6,397 nucleotides of DNA from Dysgonamonadaceae bacterium. Lineage in GTDB: Bacteria; Bacteroidota; Bacteroidia; Bacteroidales; Azobacteroidaceae. How positions within the stretch are numbered: position 1 is the stretch's first letter; every line of letters begins with the position of its first letter. Below the pieces are notes generated by a model. That model ran no database searches. It saw only the letters and a program-made list of their open reading frames with translations, and had not been told where the DNA came from. The position numbers were made by a program, and so were the translations under genes. Location: assembly GCA_031260235.1 (NCBI GenBank), contig JAIRKG010000155.1, positions 1 to 6,397 of the forward strand. The letters are read 5' to 3'. Shown here in pieces: positions 1 through 6,397 of this stretch.

Positions 1-106
1 TTTTGGAAAATCATCCAAACGGGTTCTTTAATATATAGATTTCAATCGGGGAAATCACTCAACGGAGATAAATTTAACAGCATTATCTAAATAAAATAAA
101 TTAAAA
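1..106 (+). other. A/T-rich leader upstream of the GH13 gene
   Basis: This is non-coding sequence at the window edge. The last 25 bases before the ATG are almost all A and T, and there is no Shine-Dalgarno motif, as is usual for Bacteroidota translation starts. A small inverted repeat, TTTGGA (2-7) and TCCAAA (14-19) with a 6-base loop, sits at the very edge. No T-run follows it, so I do not call it a terminator. Two imperfect matches to the Bacteroidota -7 consensus TAnnTTTG occur (TAGATTTC at 36-43 and TAAATTTA at 69-76), but neither has a TTTG box at the expected upstream distance. A promoter is therefore likely in this region but not located. Confidence 0.4.
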
Positions 107-1762
107 ATGAGTAAAACAATAATCTACCAAGTACTTCCGCGCCTGTTCGGAAACCTGAAAACAGCCAACATTCCAAACGGAACAATCGAAGAAAACGGCT
201 CAGGGAAAATGTCGGCTTTCACGCCCAAAGTCCTGAAAGAAATCCGCCGAATGGGAGTTTCCCACGTCTGGTATACAGGGTTACTTGAACATGCCACGCA
301 GACCGAATATCCCAAATACGGACTCCGCAAAAACCATCCTGCAATCGTGAAAGGAAAAGCAGGGTCGCCCTATGCCATCAGGGATTATTACAGCATCGAC
401 CCCGATTTGGCAGACAACGTTCCCGCCCGCATTGCGGAATTTGAAGCCTTAGTCGTCAGAACGCATCAGGCCGGTTTGAAAGTGATTATCGACTTCGTTC
501 CCAACCACGTTGCCCGCCAGTATTATTCCGGAACGGACAACCTTGGCGTAAACGACAACGCGCAGACAACCTTTTCGCCTAATAATAATTTCTATTATAT
601 TCCAGGGCAGGCATTTGCCCCCTCCTTCGATTTGGAAGCCGGCGAAGATGCCTATTGCGAGTCCCCTGCAAAAGTTACGGGCAACGACTGTTTTTCCGCC
701 CATCCGGACGCCAACGACTGGTATGAAACGGTGAAACTGAATTATGGCATTGATTACCTGAACAACAGGCGTCCGCATTTCGATCCCGTTCCCGACACAT
801 GGTGCAAGATGCGCGATATTTTGCTGTTTTGGGCGACTAAAAACGTTGACGGATTCCGTTGCGATATGGCGGAAATGGTACCGGTGGAATTTTGGGGGTG
901 GGTGATTCCTATAGTCAAGCAAGTCCGTCCGGATGTTCGGTTTATCGCCGAAATATATAATCCCGACCAGTACCGGAACTATTTGTGGAACGGCAAATTT
1001 GATTATCTCTACGATAAGGTGGGACTGTATGATACCCTGCGCGACGTCATCTGCGGACGGCAGCCTGCACACGCGATTACGAGATGCTGGCAATCGGTCG
1101 GGGATATACAGGGGCAGATGCTCTATTTCCTCGAAAACCACGACGAGCAGCGGATTGCCTCATCGTTTTTTGCCGGCGACGCCATGAAAGCCCTTCCGGC
1201 ATTTGCCGTATTAGCCACGATGAACAAAAACCCAATCATGATCTACGCAGGGCAGGAACTGGGCGAGAAAGGCATGGACGCGGAAGGATTCAGCGGACAG
1301 GACGGGCGCACCACGATTTTTGATTACTGGAGCGTCGAATCGCTGCACAACAGCAACGCCGCCCTTTTGACGAACGAACAGAAGGATTTGCGTAGTTTCT
1401 ACACAAAAATTTTGAATTTATGCAACACATCCGAAGCCATCAGGGAAGGCAAATTTTTCGACCTGATGTATGTAAATCCGCACAGTAACTTCTTCAATCC
1501 CGACAAACAATACGCCTTTATGCGGTATGCCGGGCGCGAATTGCTGCTGATTGTCGCCAATTTCGACGAAGCGGAGGTTGAGGCAAACATTTTCCTGCCA
1601 TCCGCTGCCTTCGATTATTTTGGAGTCGACGAGGCGAAAATCGTTTCGGCAAAAGAATTTCTGTCGAATGAAAAAATGCAGTGGCAAATCGCACGGGATT
1701 CGCACTATCCGGTTCGGCTGGCAGGCACAACCGCCCGCATCATTCGTTTTTTAAATTCTTAA
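107..1762 (+). CDS. Cytoplasmic GH13 alpha-amylase family glycoside hydrolase
   Basis: The 551-residue product is a retaining alpha-glucan hydrolase of family GH13, expected to cut alpha-1,4-linked glucose polymers such as maltodextrin, starch fragments or glycogen. All four conserved regions can be read: DFVPNH (129-134, region I), GFRCD (249-253, nucleophile Asp253), FIAEIY with general acid/base Glu282 (region III), and ENHDE (343-347, with His345 and transition-state Asp346). The TIM barrel covers roughly residues 1-400. A long B-domain insert (about 135-225) follows barrel strand 3, and a beta-sandwich C-domain covers about 430-551. The protein starts MSKTIIYQVLPRLFGN, with barrel strand 1 right at the N-terminus. 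It therefore has no signal peptide or lipobox and should be cytoplasmic, unlike the surface and periplasmic amylases of Sus-type loci. No susC/susD-like genes adjoin it. An A-rich leader supports the start. GC looks higher than in the following grpE (about 55% against 42% in single sampled 60-base lines). The family call is firm, but exact substrate and subfamily are not decidable here. Confidence 0.94.
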   Translation: MSKTIIYQVLPRLFGNLKTANIPNGTIEENGSGKMSAFTPKVLKEIRRMGVSHVWYTGLLEHATQTEYPKYGLRKNHPAIVKGKAGSPYAIRDYYSIDPDLADNVPARIAEFEALVVRTHQAGLKVIIDFVPNHVARQYYSGTDNLGVNDNAQTTFSPNNNFYYIPGQAFAPSFDLEAGEDAYCESPAKVTGNDCFSAHPDANDWYETVKLNYGIDYLNNRRPHFDPVPDTWCKMRDILLFWATKNVDGFRCDMAEMVPVEFWGWVIPIVKQVRPDVRFIAEIYNPDQYRNYLWNGKFDYLYDKVGLYDTLRDVICGRQPAHAITRCWQSVGDIQGQMLYFLENHDEQRIASSFFAGDAMKALPAFAVLATMNKNPIMIYAGQELGEKGMDAEGFSGQDGRTTIFDYWSVESLHNSNAALLTNEQKDLRSFYTKILNLCNTSEAIREGKFFDLMYVNPHSNFFNPDKQYAFMRYAGRELLLIVANFDEAEVEANIFLPSAAFDYFGVDEAKIVSAKEFLSNEKMQWQIARDSHYPVRLAGTTARIIRFLNS

Positions 1763-2007
1763 AGTTTTTAAGAACGTCGCTCACCGAAGAATTGGCAGTC
1801 AAACCGAACGTCGGTTATGAATCCACAGAATACTTCAACACTCTCTTCAAGAAATATTTTGAACTCCTCCTCCGGTAATATATACACGTGAAGTAGATGT
1901 TTTGGCAAAATTTTTGATATTCTTAATCGGCAACTGCCGGTAAAACCAATACGGTTTCACGGTATTTTATTCAAAAACAAGTAGCAATGTAATAATATAT
2001 AAGGATT
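1763..2007. other. Intergenic gap: coding-like half, then A/T-rich grpE leader
   Basis: No gene can be called in this 245-base gap. Around the amylase stop codon lies an 8-bp A/T-only inverted repeat (TTCTTAAA at 1756-1763, TTTAAGAA at 1767-1774). It has no T-tract after it and is at best a weak terminator. Bases 1768 to about 1880 have mixed, coding-like composition and stay open in one frame on each strand, which suggests a possible gene remnant. Bases 1880-2007 are A/T-rich and hold small dyads: CGGC/GCCG (1928-1939), AAACC/GGTTT (1943-1957) and AATAC/GTATT (1948-1966). The grpE promoter should lie here, but I find no convincing TTTG / TAnnTTTG pair. There is no CIRCE repeat (TTAGCACTC-N9-GAGTGCTAA) and no tRNA-like fold. 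Confidence 0.5.
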
Positions 2008-2583
2008 ATGAACAAACACAGCGAACAGGAAAAGCCGGAAATACAAACGGATTTATCTGACAATATTACAGACGAAACGACAAAAGAACAGAGCGGGGAA
2101 GCTGTCATTGAAGAGAACAGGGAAGAAAATCCGGACAATACCGACAGTATGTCGGAAGAATTGGAGAAATTAAAAGACTCTTATGTCCGTTTGATGGCAG
2201 AATATGACAACTACAGAAAACGCACCATAAAAGAAAAAGCTGATTTGATAAAAAACGGCGGCGAAAAGACGCTTATCGGTCTTCTTCCGGTTATCGACGA
2301 CTTTGAACGCGCCCGGCAAACCATTGAAACGGCTACGGATATTGAAGCCCTGAAAGAGGGCGTGGAACTGATTTACAACAAGTTTCTGTCTTATCTTCAG
2401 CAAAACGGCGTAAAAACGATCAATACGGCGGAACAGTCATTTGATGCGGATTTGCATGAAGCCATTGCGATGACCCCCGCAACCGAAGAGTCGCAAAAAG
2501 GAAATATTATCGACACGGTTCAAACAGGTTACATGTTAAATGACAAAGTGATACGCCATGCAAAAGTGGTAGTGGCGAATTAA
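2008..2583 (+). CDS. grpE: Nucleotide exchange factor GrpE
   Basis: GrpE is the cytoplasmic nucleotide exchange factor of the Hsp70 system. As a dimer it opens the DnaK ATPase domain to release ADP, which resets substrate binding and release. The 191-residue product has the family layout. An acidic, disordered N-terminal tail (about 1-48, rich in Glu, Asp, Asn and Thr) leads into a long dimerising helix (about 49-85, containing YVRLMAEYDNYRKRT). The four-helix bundle region (about 86-135, with LLPVIDDFERA) follows, then the C-terminal beta-wing (about 136-191). The family signature is visible there as FDADLHEAI (145-153) and GYMLNDKVIRHAKVVV (174-189). Length is normal for the family. AAGGA lies only two bases before the ATG, too close to act as a classical Shine-Dalgarno site. 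dnaJ follows after 15 bases, so the two form an operon. dnaK is not in the window. Confidence 0.98.
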   Translation: MNKHSEQEKPEIQTDLSDNITDETTKEQSGEAVIEENREENPDNTDSMSEELEKLKDSYVRLMAEYDNYRKRTIKEKADLIKNGGEKTLIGLLPVIDDFERARQTIETATDIEALKEGVELIYNKFLSYLQQNGVKTINTAEQSFDADLHEAIAMTPATEESQKGNIIDTVQTGYMLNDKVIRHAKVVVAN

Positions 2584-2598
2584 AACAAAGATAACAAA

Positions 2599-3765
2599 AT
2601 GGCGAAAAAAAGAGATTACTATGAAGTTTTGGAAGTATCCAAAACGGCAAGCCTCGAAGAAATAAAAAAAGCCTACCGGAAAAAGGCAATACAATATCAT
2701 CCCGACAAAAATCCGGGAGACAAAGTGGCTGAAGAGAAGTTCAAAGAAGCAGCCGAAGCTTATGAAGTTCTTGGAAACGAGGAAAAGAGAAAACGCTATG
2801 ACCAGTTCGGACATGCAGGCGTAGGCGGCGCGTCAGGCAGAGATTTCAGCGGCGGAATGACAATGGACGACATTTTCTCCCAATTCGGAGACGTTTTCGG
2901 CGGCCATTTCAGCGGATTTGGAAACTTTGGCGGATTCAGCGCAGGATTCGGCGGCGGAAGAAGTTCGCAGCGAGTCAACCGCGGAGCAGACTTGCGCGTA
3001 AAAGTCAGACTCTCTTTGAAAGAGATTGCGACCGGCATTGAGAAAAAAATCAAGGTGAAAAAATACGTGTCCTGCAAGCATTGCAGCGGAACGGGCGCAG
3101 AAAACGGCAATGCATTCACCACTTGCGCGACCTGCAAAGGTTCGGGAGTTGTTACCCGCGTTACGAACACTATTTTAGGTTCGATGCAAACAACGTCGCC
3201 CTGTCCGTCCTGTGGCGGCGAAGGCAAAACCATTACCAGAAAATGTATTCACTGCGGCGGCGAAGGCATTGTCCGTGACGAAGAAGTGATTACGCTGAAC
3301 ATTCCTGCCGGACTGATGGAAGGCATGCAACTGTCGATGGGTGGAAAAGGAAATGCCGCACGGCATGGTGGAGTCAACGGCGACTTATTGATTGTTATTG
3401 AAGAAGAGCCGCATCCCGAACTGATCCGCGACCAAAACGATTTGATTTACAATCTCCTGTTGAGTTTCCCTACTGCCGCTTTGGGAGGTACGGTGGAAAT
3501 TCCTACCCTGGATGGAAAGGCGAAGATAAAAATTGATGCGGGAACACAGTCCGGAAGAGTTTTGCGTTTACGCAACAAAGGATTGCCATCCGTAAACAGT
3601 TATGGAACGGGAGATTTGCTGATTAATATTGTCGTTTACGTTCCCGAAAACCTGACTGCCGAACAGAAGAATAAAATAAGCGCATTGGAAAATGAGGCGA
3701 ATTTTCAACCAACAAAGGCAATGAGGGATAAAATCTTTAGCAGATTCCGGAATATTTTTGATTAA
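2599..3765 (+). CDS. dnaJ: Type I J-protein, chaperone DnaJ
   Basis: DnaJ is the cytoplasmic Hsp40 co-chaperone that delivers unfolded clients to DnaK and stimulates its ATPase. The 388-residue product has all type I (class A) parts in order. The J-domain (about 5-70) carries the essential HPD triad at 34-36. A Gly/Phe-rich linker spans about 71-120. The zinc-binding domain has four CxxCxGxG repeats, with cysteine pairs 159/162, 176/179, 202/205 and 216/219. Two beta-barrel client-binding domains follow (about 230-350), then a short C-terminal dimerisation segment ending FRNIFD. No motif is missing and the length is typical. The start at [11 protein letters not shown] is the standard one and follows an A-rich spacer (AACAAAGATAACAAA) without a Shine-Dalgarno motif. 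The gene lies 15 bases after grpE, in the usual co-chaperone pairing. It ends 16 bases from the tail of a convergent exporter gene, with no clear terminator hairpin between them. Confidence 0.98.
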   Translation: MAKKRDYYEVLEVSKTASLEEIKKAYRKKAIQYHPDKNPGDKVAEEKFKEAAEAYEVLGNEEKRKRYDQFGHAGVGGASGRDFSGGMTMDDIFSQFGDVFGGHFSGFGNFGGFSAGFGGGRSSQRVNRGADLRVKVRLSLKEIATGIEKKIKVKKYVSCKHCSGTGAENGNAFTTCATCKGSGVVTRVTNTILGSMQTTSPCPSCGGEGKTITRKCIHCGGEGIVRDEEVITLNIPAGLMEGMQLSMGGKGNAARHGGVNGDLLIVIEEEPHPELIRDQNDLIYNLLLSFPTAALGGTVEIPTLDGKAKIKIDAGTQSGRVLRLRNKGLPSVNSYGTGDLLINIVVYVPENLTAEQKNKISALENEANFQPTKAMRDKIFSRFRNIFD

Positions 3766-3781
3766 CCTGCATTACTGTTCC

Positions 3782-4417
3782 CTATCTTTGAGAAAACCAA
3801 AGCGGATAAACAATCCCCACAACCGACAGGATAATAATCACCACCCCCACAATTTTATTAATCAGCCACAAGCCCCGCAAATTAACGACTTTCCGAAGTT
3901 TCCCTACAAAAAAAGTAATTAAAAACCACCAGGAGAGAGCGCCGATTATAATACACAGCAAACCCAGCAACATGGAAACCATTTTTTCTTCGGGCGAAAT
4001 GAAATTGAAACGGGAGAACAGAACGATATAGACGAATATAATCAAGGGATTGGAGAGGGTGAGAAAAAAGGCGGTAATAATGTCTTGGGGAATGGAAATG
4101 ACGTTTTCTTTCGAGTTGTGCATCTGTTTAAACGGATTGGAAAGGAAAATATAAATACCGAAAGCCAGCAGACAAACACTTCCGGCAATTTGCAATATGC
4201 TTTGATTCCCTTCGATGAAGTCCACCACAAATCCCATTCCAAGGCAAACGATTCCGGCATAAAACAGGTCGGATAAAGCAGCTCCAACTCCCGAAAAGAA
4301 CCCGTGCCACCGCCCTCTACTTAATGTCCTTTGAATACAAAGCAACCCGATTGGTCCCATGGGCGCCGAAACCAGGATACCAATCAGGAGGCCTTTACAG
4401 ATAACGTCAATCATCAT
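3782..4417 (-). CDS. LysE/RhtB-family amino-acid exporter (translocator)
   Basis: The 211-residue product is an inner-membrane protein of the LysE/RhtB superfamily, whose characterised members export amino acids such as lysine, arginine, threonine or homoserine by proton antiport. About six hydrophobic helices can be read (roughly 4-30, 40-66, 74-93, 112-136, 145-170 and 184-206). The family signature near the N-terminus is present as SAPMGPIGLLCIQRTL (17-32), followed by GVGAALSDLFYAG (43-55). The LSNPLIIF segment (121-128) matches the conserved Asn-Pro in helix 4. Length is normal. Two ATG codons stand in tandem (4415-4417 and 4412-4414); I take the first, but either could be used. No Shine-Dalgarno motif precedes them. 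It lies 40 bases downstream of mdh on the same strand and could be cotranscribed with it. The transported solute cannot be predicted, because many Bacteroidota members of this family are uncharacterised. Confidence 0.9.
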   Translation of the reverse strand: MMIDVICKGLLIGILVSAPMGPIGLLCIQRTLSRGRWHGFFSGVGAALSDLFYAGIVCLGMGFVVDFIEGNQSILQIAGSVCLLAFGIYIFLSNPFKQMHNSKENVISIPQDIITAFFLTLSNPLIIFVYIVLFSRFNFISPEEKMVSMLLGLLCIIIGALSWWFLITFFVGKLRKVVNLRGLWLINKIVGVVIIILSVVGIVYPLWFSQR

Positions 4418-4457
4418 TTATTTTGCACGCATACTTACTTAAACAGAGTCCTTAACT

Positions 4458-5381
4458 CTATAAAATACTGTTGGTTGCACGGACAGCATTTGCACTCTTT
4501 TCAAACAAAGCTTTTTCTTCGCTGTTCAGTTTGAAATCAACGATTTTTTCAACGCCGTTGCGGCCGATAATAGCCGGGACGCCGATGCAAATGTCTTTTT
4601 GTCCGTATTCGCCGTCAAGGTAAGCACAACTCGGAATCAAGCGTTTGTAGTCATGTATTATGGCTGTCGCTACGTATGCCCCGCAGGCGCCCGGAGCATA
4701 CCAGGCTGAAGTTCCCAACAAACCCGTCAGGGTGGCTCCTCCAACCATCGTATCGGCAACGACTTTGTCCAGGGCAGCTGCGCTCAGCAATTCGGATACG
4801 GGAATGCCGTTGTATGTTGCGAAGCGTTTCAACGGAATCATGGTCGTATCGCCGTGTCCGCCGATAACAATGCCTTCCACTTGCGCCGGATTGGCGTTTA
4901 ATGCCTGACTTAAATAATATTTGAAACGCGAGCTGTCAAGTGCGCCGCCCATTCCGACAACGCGATTTTTGGGTAAGCCTGAAGCCTTCAGCGTCAAATA
5001 AGTCATCGTGTCCATCGGGTTGGAGATAATAACGAAAACCGCATCAGGGGAATATTTGAGGCTGCTTTCGATCACATTTTTTACGATATTCGCATTCGTA
5101 CCTATCAGTTCTTCGCGCGTCATTCCCGGTTTGCGGGGAATGCCCGAAGTTACGACTATTACATCGGAACCTGCCGTTGCGGAATAATCGTTGGTAACGC
5201 CGATTACGTTTGTTTCAAAACCCAGCGTTTGCGCGCTTTGCAACACGTCTATCGCTTTGCCTTCAGATACGCCTGCCTTTACGTCAAGCATTACTACCGT
5301 TCCTGCTACTTTGTTGAGTGCAAGTACATTTACACATGTGGCGCCTACATTTCCGGCGCCGATAACTGTTACTTTTGCCAT
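4458..5381 (-). CDS. mdh: Malate dehydrogenase (NAD-dependent, LDH-like type)
   Basis: This cytoplasmic enzyme interconverts malate and oxaloacetate with NAD(H). In anaerobic Bacteroidales it mainly works in the reductive direction, on the oxaloacetate-malate-fumarate-succinate fermentation branch. The 307-residue product shows the Rossmann dinucleotide motif GAGNVG (8-13), with Asp33 after strand 2 favouring NAD over NADP. The mobile active-site loop IPRKPGMTRE (81-90) contributes substrate-binding Arg83 and Arg89. An Arg rather than Gln at the first of these marks malate instead of lactate specificity. SNPMD (120-124), Asp149 and Arg152 in GGALDSSRF, and catalytic His176 in GGHGDTTMIP complete the active site. 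Its overall sequence closely resembles the Bacteroides enzyme as I remember it, with a slightly shorter C-terminus. The start codon follows an A/T-rich spacer of 30 bases after the DUF6261-type gene. The exporter gene follows 40 bases downstream. No residue expected to be essential is missing. Confidence 0.98.
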   Translation of the reverse strand: MAKVTVIGAGNVGATCVNVLALNKVAGTVVMLDVKAGVSEGKAIDVLQSAQTLGFETNVIGVTNDYSATAGSDVIVVTSGIPRKPGMTREELIGTNANIVKNVIESSLKYSPDAVFVIISNPMDTMTYLTLKASGLPKNRVVGMGGALDSSRFKYYLSQALNANPAQVEGIVIGGHGDTTMIPLKRFATYNGIPVSELLSAAALDKVVADTMVGGATLTGLLGTSAWYAPGACGAYVATAIIHDYKRLIPSCAYLDGEYGQKDICIGVPAIIGRNGVEKIVDFKLNSEEKALFEKSANAVRATNSIL

Positions 5382-5411
5382 ACAATTTTTATTTAATTAT
5401 TAATGATTATT

Positions 5412-6344
5412 TTATCTTGCTATAATAAATGTTACCGTTTTTTTCCCTTTGTAGTGTCCTTTTCCGTGAATAGTACATTCGGCATTGCCGACATTAATAT
5501 TATTTTTATATGAAACATTATAATCTTTTCCGATTTCAAGTTTAACCGTTTCGTTAGGGGAAACAAACAACACGTCGGGGAGAGGCGTGACGGGTTGGCC
5601 GGTGTATGCCTGTTGAGGGATTGGTGCGGGTTCGGCGTGAGAGAGGTCTTTTCTCGGATGATGATGTTCGTGGGTTTTCATATATTCGAGTTCCACGTTC
5701 AGATTCGCAATAAATTCGTCGCAGGAAGAGTTGCCGGAGATAGAAGTTGCGTTAATGATAGTGGAAGCATCTGCATACACGGCATCTATTTCTTTACGCA
5801 CTTCGCGCAATTTTTCCTGCGGTTTATGCGCCTTTTCGTCGTTGCGGCTGGCAAAAAGGGTTTCAAACCGGTCGTTAGAAATAATCAGCCGGCTGACCCA
5901 TCCGCTAAGGTCAAGCATTGCAACCTGAGCGGCATAAACCGACTGCAAATCGTGGAGCAGCACATCAATAGCGGCAGATTCTTCCTCATAAGTTTTCTTT
6001 GTAATTGACGAGTGAAACGCTTTGAGGCGAATTTCGAGCACCCGTGCAGCTTCGGCTTTGTCGGGGTCATAGTGGACGAGAAACGCTTTGACGGCGGCGG
6101 ATAATCCTGCAATGTCGGCATCCCGCAGGTGGTCGGCGTGGGCAATCTGTTGCGTGTATCCGCTGGTTGTGACAATGTCAACCAATTGTCCTTCCAAGTC
6201 AATTAATTGAAGCAGTTTGGGCGCCAATTGACCGATAGTAACGGCTACGTTCGGATATGTTGCAAGTAAATTTTTAACAACTCTAAAAAGTTGGTAGTGT
6301 GCTTCGGCGCGCAGGCGCGAAAAATCGATTTTGATAATTCTCAT
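5412..6344 (-). CDS. DUF6261-family protein with C-terminal surface-repeat-like module
   Basis: I recognise this as a member of DUF6261, a family of unknown function found in Bacteroidota, from its running pattern: MRIIKIDFSRLRAEAHYQLF at the start, AHADHLRDADIAGLSAAVKA (69-88), HYDPDKAEAARVLEI (91-105) and an NDE near 168-170. The body (1 to about 225) appears mostly alpha-helical. There is no signal peptide, lipobox or transmembrane segment, so it should be cytoplasmic unless exported by another route. A His-rich linker (HEHHHPRKD at 225-233) then leads to a roughly 67-residue C-terminal segment (244-310). This contains YTGQPVTPLP, IGKDYNVSYKNNINVG and GKGHYKGKKTVTFII, a pattern familiar from beta-rich repeats in bacterial cell-surface proteins. 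The ATG follows an A/T-rich leader with no Shine-Dalgarno motif. The gene ends 30 bases before mdh on the same strand. Function is unknown, and the neighbours give no specific clue to it. Confidence 0.85.
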   Translation of the reverse strand: MRIIKIDFSRLRAEAHYQLFRVVKNLLATYPNVAVTIGQLAPKLLQLIDLEGQLVDIVTTSGYTQQIAHADHLRDADIAGLSAAVKAFLVHYDPDKAEAARVLEIRLKAFHSSITKKTYEEESAAIDVLLHDLQSVYAAQVAMLDLSGWVSRLIISNDRFETLFASRNDEKAHKPQEKLREVRKEIDAVYADASTIINATSISGNSSCDEFIANLNVELEYMKTHEHHHPRKDLSHAEPAPIPQQAYTGQPVTPLPDVLFVSPNETVKLEIGKDYNVSYKNNINVGNAECTIHGKGHYKGKKTVTFIIAR

Positions 6345-6397
6345 TGCTTTTAAAATTTAGTTGTTGATATTTATTAAAAATTAAAATGGGTTCGGGT
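6345..6397 (-). other. A/T-rich leader of the DUF6261-type gene
   Basis: This is the 53-base upstream region of the minus-strand gene at the window edge. Read on the minus strand it is strongly A/T-rich and contains TAAATTTT close to the start codon, a 7-of-8 match to the Bacteroidota -7 consensus TAnnTTTG. No TTTG -33 box stands at the right distance, so a promoter is suspected only. The region is cut off by the window end. Confidence 0.25.

Noticed and set aside
2..19. TTTGGA/TCCAAA inverted repeat at the window start, as a terminator of an upstream gene
   Set aside because: It has a short 6-bp stem and no following T-run, and the upstream gene is not visible.
449..1141. 230-codon open frame on the minus strand inside the GH13 gene
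   Set aside because: It is fully antisense to a gene with all catalytic motifs intact, and its translation matches no family I recognise. It is a shadow of the codon pattern.
1756..1774. 8-bp inverted repeat with a 3-base loop at the amylase stop codon, as an intrinsic terminator
   Set aside because: Seven of the eight stem pairs are A-T, and no T-tract follows, so it is too weak to call.
1763..2007. CIRCE/HrcA operator or tRNA gene in the grpE upstream gap
   Set aside because: No copy of TTAGCACTC-N9-GAGTGCTAA and no T-loop-like GGTTCGAATCC core were found.
2796..3233. 145-codon minus-strand open frame inside dnaJ
   Set aside because: It is antisense to the Gly/Phe and zinc-finger regions. 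Its Pro-rich translation comes from Gly codons read backwards.
3744..3753. Perfect 10-base palindrome ATTCCGGAAT followed by a T-rich run near the dnaJ end, as a terminator
   Set aside because: It lies inside the coding sequence. As a hairpin it would have only three A/T pairs around a CCGG loop.
5595..6008. 137-codon plus-strand open frame opposite the DUF6261-type gene
   Set aside because: The minus-strand frame matches a known family along its length. The plus-strand frame is its shadow.
1..6397. Mobile elements, CRISPR arrays, defence or toxin-antitoxin systems
   Set aside because: No transposase, integrase, cas-like or toxin motifs were seen, and no regularly spaced direct repeats. All long frames are accounted for by housekeeping genes and one DUF protein.

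Overview
The window is a stretch of ordinary chromosome from a member of the Bacteroidota, most likely order Bacteroidales. Four things point there. The translated proteins read like Bacteroidales homologues, most clearly malate dehydrogenase. One gene encodes a DUF6261-type protein, a family I know only from this phylum. Nearly every start codon follows an A-rich leader with no Shine-Dalgarno sequence. Coding GC content is moderate. The genus cannot be fixed from the sequence.

Layout, left to right. A short A/T-rich leader (1-106) precedes a 551-residue cytoplasmic GH13 alpha-amylase-type glycosidase on the + strand (107-1762). A 245-base gap follows. Its first half has coding-like composition, and its second half is an A/T-rich leader with small dyads. 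Next comes the chaperone pair grpE (2008-2583) and dnaJ (2599-3765), only 15 bases apart and surely one transcript. From there the strand switches: dnaJ runs tail to tail, 16 bases apart, into a LysE/RhtB-type six-helix exporter gene (3782-4417, - strand). Upstream of that, on the same strand, lie mdh (malate dehydrogenase, 4458-5381) and a DUF6261-type gene (5412-6344). The three minus-strand genes are separated by only 30 and 40 bases and may be read as one transcript, in the order DUF6261, mdh, lysE-like.

The genes serve separate housekeeping roles: alpha-glucan breakdown, Hsp70 co-chaperones (GrpE as nucleotide exchange factor, DnaJ as J-protein), amino-acid or small-solute efflux, and the malate/oxaloacetate step of central metabolism. 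dnaK and hrcA are not in the window, and I see no CIRCE element.

I find no mobile element, CRISPR array, tRNA, rRNA or defence system, and nothing amounting to a new multi-gene system. The best item for follow-up is the DUF6261-type protein. Its C-terminal 67 residues look like a module familiar from bacterial cell-surface repeat proteins, joined by a His-rich linker to a helical body that has no signal peptide. A second, weaker item is the coding-like stretch after the amylase gene, which may be a gene remnant.
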